Of a DNA stretch of 64,000 nucleotides, positions 58,765 to 64,000 are shown one piece after another. Each line of letters begins with the position of its first letter. Position 1 is the stretch's first letter. Made by a program: the position numbers and the translations under genes. This DNA comes from Ditylenchus dipsaci (Eukaryota > Nematoda > Chromadorea > Rhabditida > Anguinidae): contig SADC01000054.1 in the NCBI GenBank assembly GCA_004194705.1, positions 230,614 to 294,613 of the forward strand, read 5' to 3'. A model generated the notes under the pieces. It was not told where the DNA came from. It saw nothing but the letters and a program-made list of their open reading frames with translations, and searched no databases.

Positions 58765-61500
58765 TTAAAGGGGCATGCTCTCGCGCTCGATGCAATAATC
58801 TTTCATTTCAAATTCGCGGGTACCAGGTACGCCAGAGATTTGAATTTCAAAATCGAATTTGAAATCATTTGAATGTCTGTTCTACTGTGCCCATATTTTT
58901 TCTTCTGCTTTTTTGGGTCTGCTGATACGAATCTTACCCAATGGCCTGTTTTGCTAGTCAATGCCAAAGTTGAAAGCTAGTGGTATCTTTTATTTTATTT
59001 CTGCTGTGTAGATGATAGTTATTGTTGCGCATTTTCAGCCGCACTAAGATGACCAAGCCTAAGCACATGATACCTTGCATTAGATAAGCCTTCACTTTTT
59101 TTGCAGCCGTCTTTTGCTTTTCTTTTCTTGTGTATTTTTAGGCAAATATGTATAAATGGACGTCTTTTACTTTCGGCTCTCGGATCCAGTTCATCTTCTG
59201 ATGATGAAGATGTGTCTTATCTTATAAAATTGTTTGTAAGACGCTAATTAAGGTCCGAGAAACGGTATGCCTTTTCAGCGATGATTCGTCGAGAGACTCT
59301 GCTGTCGATGCTGACCGCTCGAAGTCATCTCTCAAAACCCGCAAGAGTTTGATGAGATTAAACAACAGCGCTCAATCGCATTCATAACGATTTGTTGACC
59401 GCTTCGAGAGTTTAGGGCACGAAATCTGAAGAAAACGGACGTGGTGCTCGTGATGGGGGACTGACACTTATTTTTCCAAGACCAAATAAGAGATATCCAT
59501 TTCCACATTTGAGCTAAGCGAATACTCAACACAGTTGCACGTCTCCAACACACGATCTTTTCTATATATCCGTATGAAAGCTGAAGAGGTGTAATAATTC
59601 TACTTCCTTTACTTAGTAACAATAAAATATACCAATAATTTCAGCCAAAGTTCGTAACAAGGAGTCCGATCAAAAACTGAGAAGAATTTAGATTGATCCG
59701 AATTGACATCCTCGACTAGTTCAAATCCGAGATCCAAAAACTCCAGTTGTGTTTGAATTTTTTTAACTTCTTGTGTATTGATTTGCTCATTTGCAATAAA
59801 TTTCGTGTTAAAAAATTGTTTTATGTGAATTTAACGAAGAATTCTCATAGAAATTCTATTTTATAGAGTGAAAAAAATCCGGTTTAAAAATTTCCGGCTG
59901 CGCCGAGATAAAATAAATGAGCGGCTGCGCGTGTTACGAGAATACAAAATTTCTAAGATCAGAAGTAAATGATGGGAAACGATAGATTTATCGACGGTGA
60001 ACTCACGTCAATAATTTTCGTCTCATTCCAACATTTTTCAGCTTATTTACACTTCTCTTCTAGCCTACGGGTAAAAATATATTATTTGTAGACCTACGAA
60101 AAACAAGCATAGCCACAACTTACAACCGGACATTTGCGATAATTATCGAACTATCGATATATTAAAACACTAAAGATAATTACCAAAAATCTAGTGCGAC
60201 ATATTCGGCATCCCTGTCTAAAATGTACGGTAAGCTCCACAATTCCAATCTACCACATACTTTTATTGTAAAACAATATAACAGCACAAAATACAAGTAA
60301 ACGGGATATATTCATGCGTAGGCATTGCGTCGTTTCCCTTATGTCATGACTCTTCTCGGAATTATGAGTTCTGCCTTCACCTTGGAACCCATACATGCAT
60401 ACAATGGCTGCATTTTCGAAACACCTACTCCAGTCAATTTCAGAGCACCCACCCTTCAATTTTTGAACACACCCGTCATGTTACCACACGATCGAAACCT
60501 TAGAATGTAAGCTACACGAGGTGTAAAAATTCATTGTTTAGTTCACAAAAATGTGTTTGACTCGCGGTTATTTCGATTAAAATAGATCCTTTTTTGTAAA
60601 CTAAACCGAGAAATCTTTACAGCATCTTGTAAAAATAATCATAAGCTTTCGGTCGTGGGTAAGATGAGGGTGTGAAAATTAATATGGGTGGCTGTTCCGA
60701 AATGAGAGAGTGGGTGTTCTGGTACTTCTCGGCACACAATCTCTTGTACACCTGAACAAAACAACACTATGGATGAGATGCAGAACCATAATTTTGCGAA
60801 ATAGGACCTCATATTTGATTTGTTCCAAATCAAGACCTCTCCAGCATTTCTTTGATGACATGCCCGACGCGCCAATTGTCATCTGGAGTATCGCAGAGAG
60901 GATCCTTGAATTACCTGACGTATTCCATTACACCGTACTAAAAATTCAATGTCCTACATTATCTGCTACTTTCCGCATGTTGACAGCAACTCCCAAATAT
61001 GATCCCTCAGCTCATCAAACTGCTCGATGCTCCATCCAGCAGGTTTCCAGCCTCTCAGTGCAGATGGGATTCAGCAGATAGGATTTGACGTCATCCGGAT
61101 TCTTCTGGCACCACATTTTGAGACACCTAAAATACACAAGAAAAAGAAAAGCAAAAGACGGCTGCAAAAAAAGTGAAGGCTTATCTAATGCAAGGTATCA
61201 TGTGCTTAGGCTTGGTCATCTTAGTGGCGGCTGAAAATGCGCAACAATAACTATCATCTACACAGCAGAAATAAAATAAAAGATACCACTAGCTTTCAAC
61301 TTTGGCATTGACTAGCAAAACAGGCCATTGGTAAGATTCGTATCAACAGACCCAAAAAAGCAAGAGAAAAAATGGCACAGTAGAACAGAACATTTAAAAT
61401 GATTTCAAATTCGATTTTGAAATTCATATCTCTGGCGTACCTGGTACCCGCGAATTTGAAATGAAAGATTTATTGCATCGGGCGCGAGCATGCCCTTTAA
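58765..61500. repeat. TTAAAG-type foldback with 2-kb interior
   Basis: Arms 58765-59146 and 61126-61500 are near-perfect reverse complements starting TTAAAGGGGCATGCTCTCGC. The interior (59147-61125) is mostly single-copy. Just inside the left arm, one frame reads a Ser/Asp/Glu run (SSSSSDDEDVSYL); just inside the right arm (minus), another reads KMWCQKNPDDVKSYLLNP. I could not assemble a gene or recognise a transposase; a decayed autonomous relative of the foldback family is possible. Confidence 0.7.
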
Positions 61501-61537
61501 AAGAAGAAACTCTATATGTTTGAGTGAAAATCAGGCT

Positions 61538-62549
61538 TACCGTATTCTTTTTAATAGAACGCCAGGCGATGCCCTTCGAGGGGTGGTGTTCTACAGAGAG
61601 TAGCGTTCAAATAGAGAGTGGCGCTTCTATTTCTATCTACCCCTGGATTCGACCGATTAGCCCATTCCAGCTAAAATTCAGCAACATTCTCACGCCAATA
61701 TTATGCAAATTTTCGAATTACAACCCCACACTAAACAAACAATCGAAAATGTAGAGATCACTATGACATCATCAGATCTTTAACATGCTCTTCTTATTCG
61801 ATGTCAATTTCTTCAAAGAGCTCGGCCAATTTTCGCTCCTCACGTGCTAGCTGAATTTTCGCTTGACCACTTGGAGCCGGTCCATGCTTCTCAATCAGTG
61901 AATGATACATCCTTGCTTCCATCTGTGCATAGTTATTCCGCAAGCCTTTAAAACGAGCCAATTATAAGCTCATTTAAAAGACTTTTTCACGCTCCAAATC
62001 GACTAAAACACGATTTATGGTACGGAGACGACTGCCAGAGATTCGTTAAGTAAGTATGCCGTGTAGACTCGTTTACAAATTGTGACTCGTTACAGTTTTT
62101 CGAATTGGCGCGTTTTGGTGCTCAGTCTGAGATACACGTTGAGCCCGCCCTAACGTGCGCTGGCCTACCCTAAGCCTAAGCCTAAGGCCTAAGTTAAAAA
62201 AAGTTAAGAGGACATGCAGAAAACAGTCAAAAAATGAAATTGAAAAATTCAAAATTGTAAGGAGTCACAATTTGTAACGAGTTGCTGTTATACCTAGGGA
62301 GACATCATCGCTCCTATTGGGCTGCCTTTTTTCATCATATACCTGACATCATGCAACAACACATCAATGATAGATTTGTAGAAAACATTCTTCTTTGCAT
62401 AAGCGCCTATTGAATCGATTTTTTATTTTTGTTCCGTTTTGTGAAAACGGTGTAGGTAATACCCAGGGATGGCGTTCTATTAGAAATATATATGTGGCGT
62501 TCTATTGGCGTTCAAAAGAGTGTGGCGTTCTCTTAGAGAGAATATGGTA
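61538..62549. mobile_element. TACCGTATT-type MITE, long copy
   Basis: Left end TACCGTATTCTTTTTAATAGAACGCCA; right end GCGTTCTCTTAGAGAGAATATGGTA. It hosts an inner foldback (62066-62300) with CGTTTACAAATTGTGACTCG arms and a TAAGCCTAAGCCTAAGGCCT core. Confidence 0.65.
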
Positions 62550-62606
62550 ATGGTTTTCGTGAGAATAACAATTGGAGTACACATGTTAAAAAAATTGTAA
62601 TTAAAC

Positions 62607-63759
62607 CATGGTTCGCAAAAAACAGCAAATTGCTGAAATGCAGCAAAATATTTGGCGTTTCGTGTTTATTAAAACAGCAAATTCAGCAAAAATGCAGCAA
62701 AATTTTTGCTGCATTTCACGCAAAAATTTGCTGCATTTTTTGTTTCCTACATATTACGGCGTCTTTCATGTTTGAACTAAATTTTTGCTTTTTTTCTATC
62801 TGAAGTCGGAAAATTATGAACGGCCCGTATAAAAGAAACAATTCGGCACATGTAGCCCGTCAGCGAGGCTTTTCGTATACGCATTCCAGGTCACAGGTTC
62901 AAATCCCCTGGCATACCGTATTTTTACCTCATTGCTTCGTATTTTATTTTCAAGAGTGGTATGAAAAATGACGGCTCATGCTTTCGGAAACGGAAATTCG
63001 GGCACTTAAAAAGATTTACGTAGCTAGCTCCTTGCCCATCGATCTGTCAGGAAAATTGAAGACAGTAATTTAAGCTATCTAGGAGCTTTGTGCTGTGATC
63101 TTCATCCCAGCCGGCTATTATTGGAGTTTTCACACAGGTCTTTTAACCCGAAAATCGGAAACCGACCGCTAAGGGTACGTACGTTAAATTTTTTTAAGTG
63201 CCTAGAATTTATATCATCACTCTGTACTTATAGAAAAAAACCGAAAAATCAATCAAGGAAAAATCTTCAAATGATGTAGTTAATTCAAATAGGCTATGGC
63301 TGCAATTCAACTTTAATAGTTGTTAAACCTGAGATGATGCTTTGCTGGATAACCCATTGAGAGAGCATCAATTTTCCATACCAATTCGAAAATAAAATAC
63401 GAAGAATGAGTAAAAATACGGCATGCACCAGGGGGATTTGAACCTGTGACCTCGTTATGCGTATACGAAAGCCGCTTCGCCCTTTTCGAGTGACTTTGAC
63501 GGGCTGCATGTAGCCGAATTGGTTTTCTTCTATACGGGCCGTTCATACATTTTCTGACTTCAAATAGAAAAAAACAAAAAAAAATATTTCAAAGAATGAA
63601 GACGCGTAAAATGTAGGGACCAAAGAAAATGCAGCAAAATTTTGGCTGAAATGCAAGCAAAATTTTGCTGCATTTTTTGCTGAAATTTGCTGTTTTTTAT
63701 AACACAAGAACGCCAAATATTTGCTGCATTTCAGCAAATGCCTGTTTTGGCGAACCATG
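62607..63759. mobile_element. hAT-like element with TGCAGCAAAATT words
   Basis: Perfect 8-bp target duplication AATTAAAC (62599-62606 and 63760-63767). TIR CATGGTTCGC. Both outer arms iterate GCAGCAAAATTTTTGCTGC. The inner arms (about 62815-62935 and 63413-63548) are an inverted pair with tRNA-like CACAGGTTCAAATCCCC boxes and a CATGTAGCC block. The centre is unique. Confidence 0.88.
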
Positions 63760-63977
63760 AATTAAACGCAAGATATATAACTTGGAAATTTGATCCGAGT
63801 CGACCAAAGACTGTACAGTAGAACAATGTATTTTTGGACCTTAGCTGGAATTTAGTTCTAACCATATCCGAAACCATAGCTGAAACCATACGCATTAGGC
63901 CGGAAAAATATACTTCGGCTTAATACTTTGCGGCAAAAAGTTGCTTTTTCTTAATTCTTTGATCGCATGGATATAAT

Positions 63978-64000
63978 ACCGTATTTTTCTATTAAGTGCC
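63978..64000. mobile_element. TACCGTATT-type MITE start, cut by window end
   Basis: TACCGTATTTTTCTATTAAG matches the family TIR; the element continues beyond the window. Confidence 0.45.

Noticed and set aside
59332..59622. Minus-strand open frame inside the large foldback, possible transposase
   Set aside because: No catalytic motif or recognisable domain; the opposite strand has an acidic frame of equal plausibility.
62880..62935. tRNA gene near the GGTTCAAATCCCC box
   Set aside because: No acceptor-stem pairing, and an inverted copy lies at 63420-63500 inside a repeat.

Overview
This is a eukaryotic, AT-rich, repeat-dense chromosome segment, almost certainly from a nematode and most likely a plant-parasitic (tylenchomorph) one. 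The evidence is: short GT-AG introns (about 40-60 bp where no repeat has inserted); a cuticlin-type ZP protein with furin site and C-terminal membrane anchor; a DUF1647-type gene; TTAGGC-like interstitial motifs; and a secreted GH5 cellulase with a C-terminal CBM2, an architecture known from plant-parasitic nematodes. Species is not identified.

Layout. 1-5860: a four-exon gene of unknown function (+) whose introns hold repeats. 5912-10195: three Helitrons abutting head to tail on the minus strand, each with its own satellite cargo. 10200-12672: foldbacks, a minisatellite and the 5' part of a DUF1647 gene (-). 14005-21094: an array of AGC-like kinase exons (-): one kinase with intact motifs, duplicated N-lobe/hinge exons, and the C-half of a probable pseudokinase. 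21095-27062: foldbacks and MITEs, no gene recognised. 27063-29585: GH5-CBM2 cellulase (+), tail to tail with panB, ketopantoate hydroxymethyltransferase (-, 31156-30133). Both look horizontally acquired. 32898-36211: eEF1B delta (+), whose third intron contains a BMT5-like/FDX-ACB gene on the same strand. 36481-41294: cuticlin-like ZP gene (-), whose second intron contains an antisense Gly/Met-rich secreted-protein gene (+). 42484-43680: a fourth Helitron. 44371-46390: small multi-pass membrane protein gene (+) with a deleted mariner in its intron. 47306-48651: a hAT element. 49409-53549: membrane-anchored trehalase (+). 53550-64000: foldback and hAT-like elements, no gene recognised.

Quality caveat. 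Most conserved genes here contain several single-base frame breaks, often in short homopolymers (for example GGG read as GG), yet the flanking protein is well conserved and splice phases fit once each break is allowed for. That suggests residual long-read indel errors more than mass pseudogenisation. Frame breaks are recorded per gene; CDS coordinates span first to last recognised exon.

Genes do not form operons. The functional themes are plant-wall digestion (cellulase), vitamin B5 synthesis (panB), translation (eEF1B delta), cuticle (ZP protein, possibly the Gly/Met-rich protein) and trehalose breakdown.
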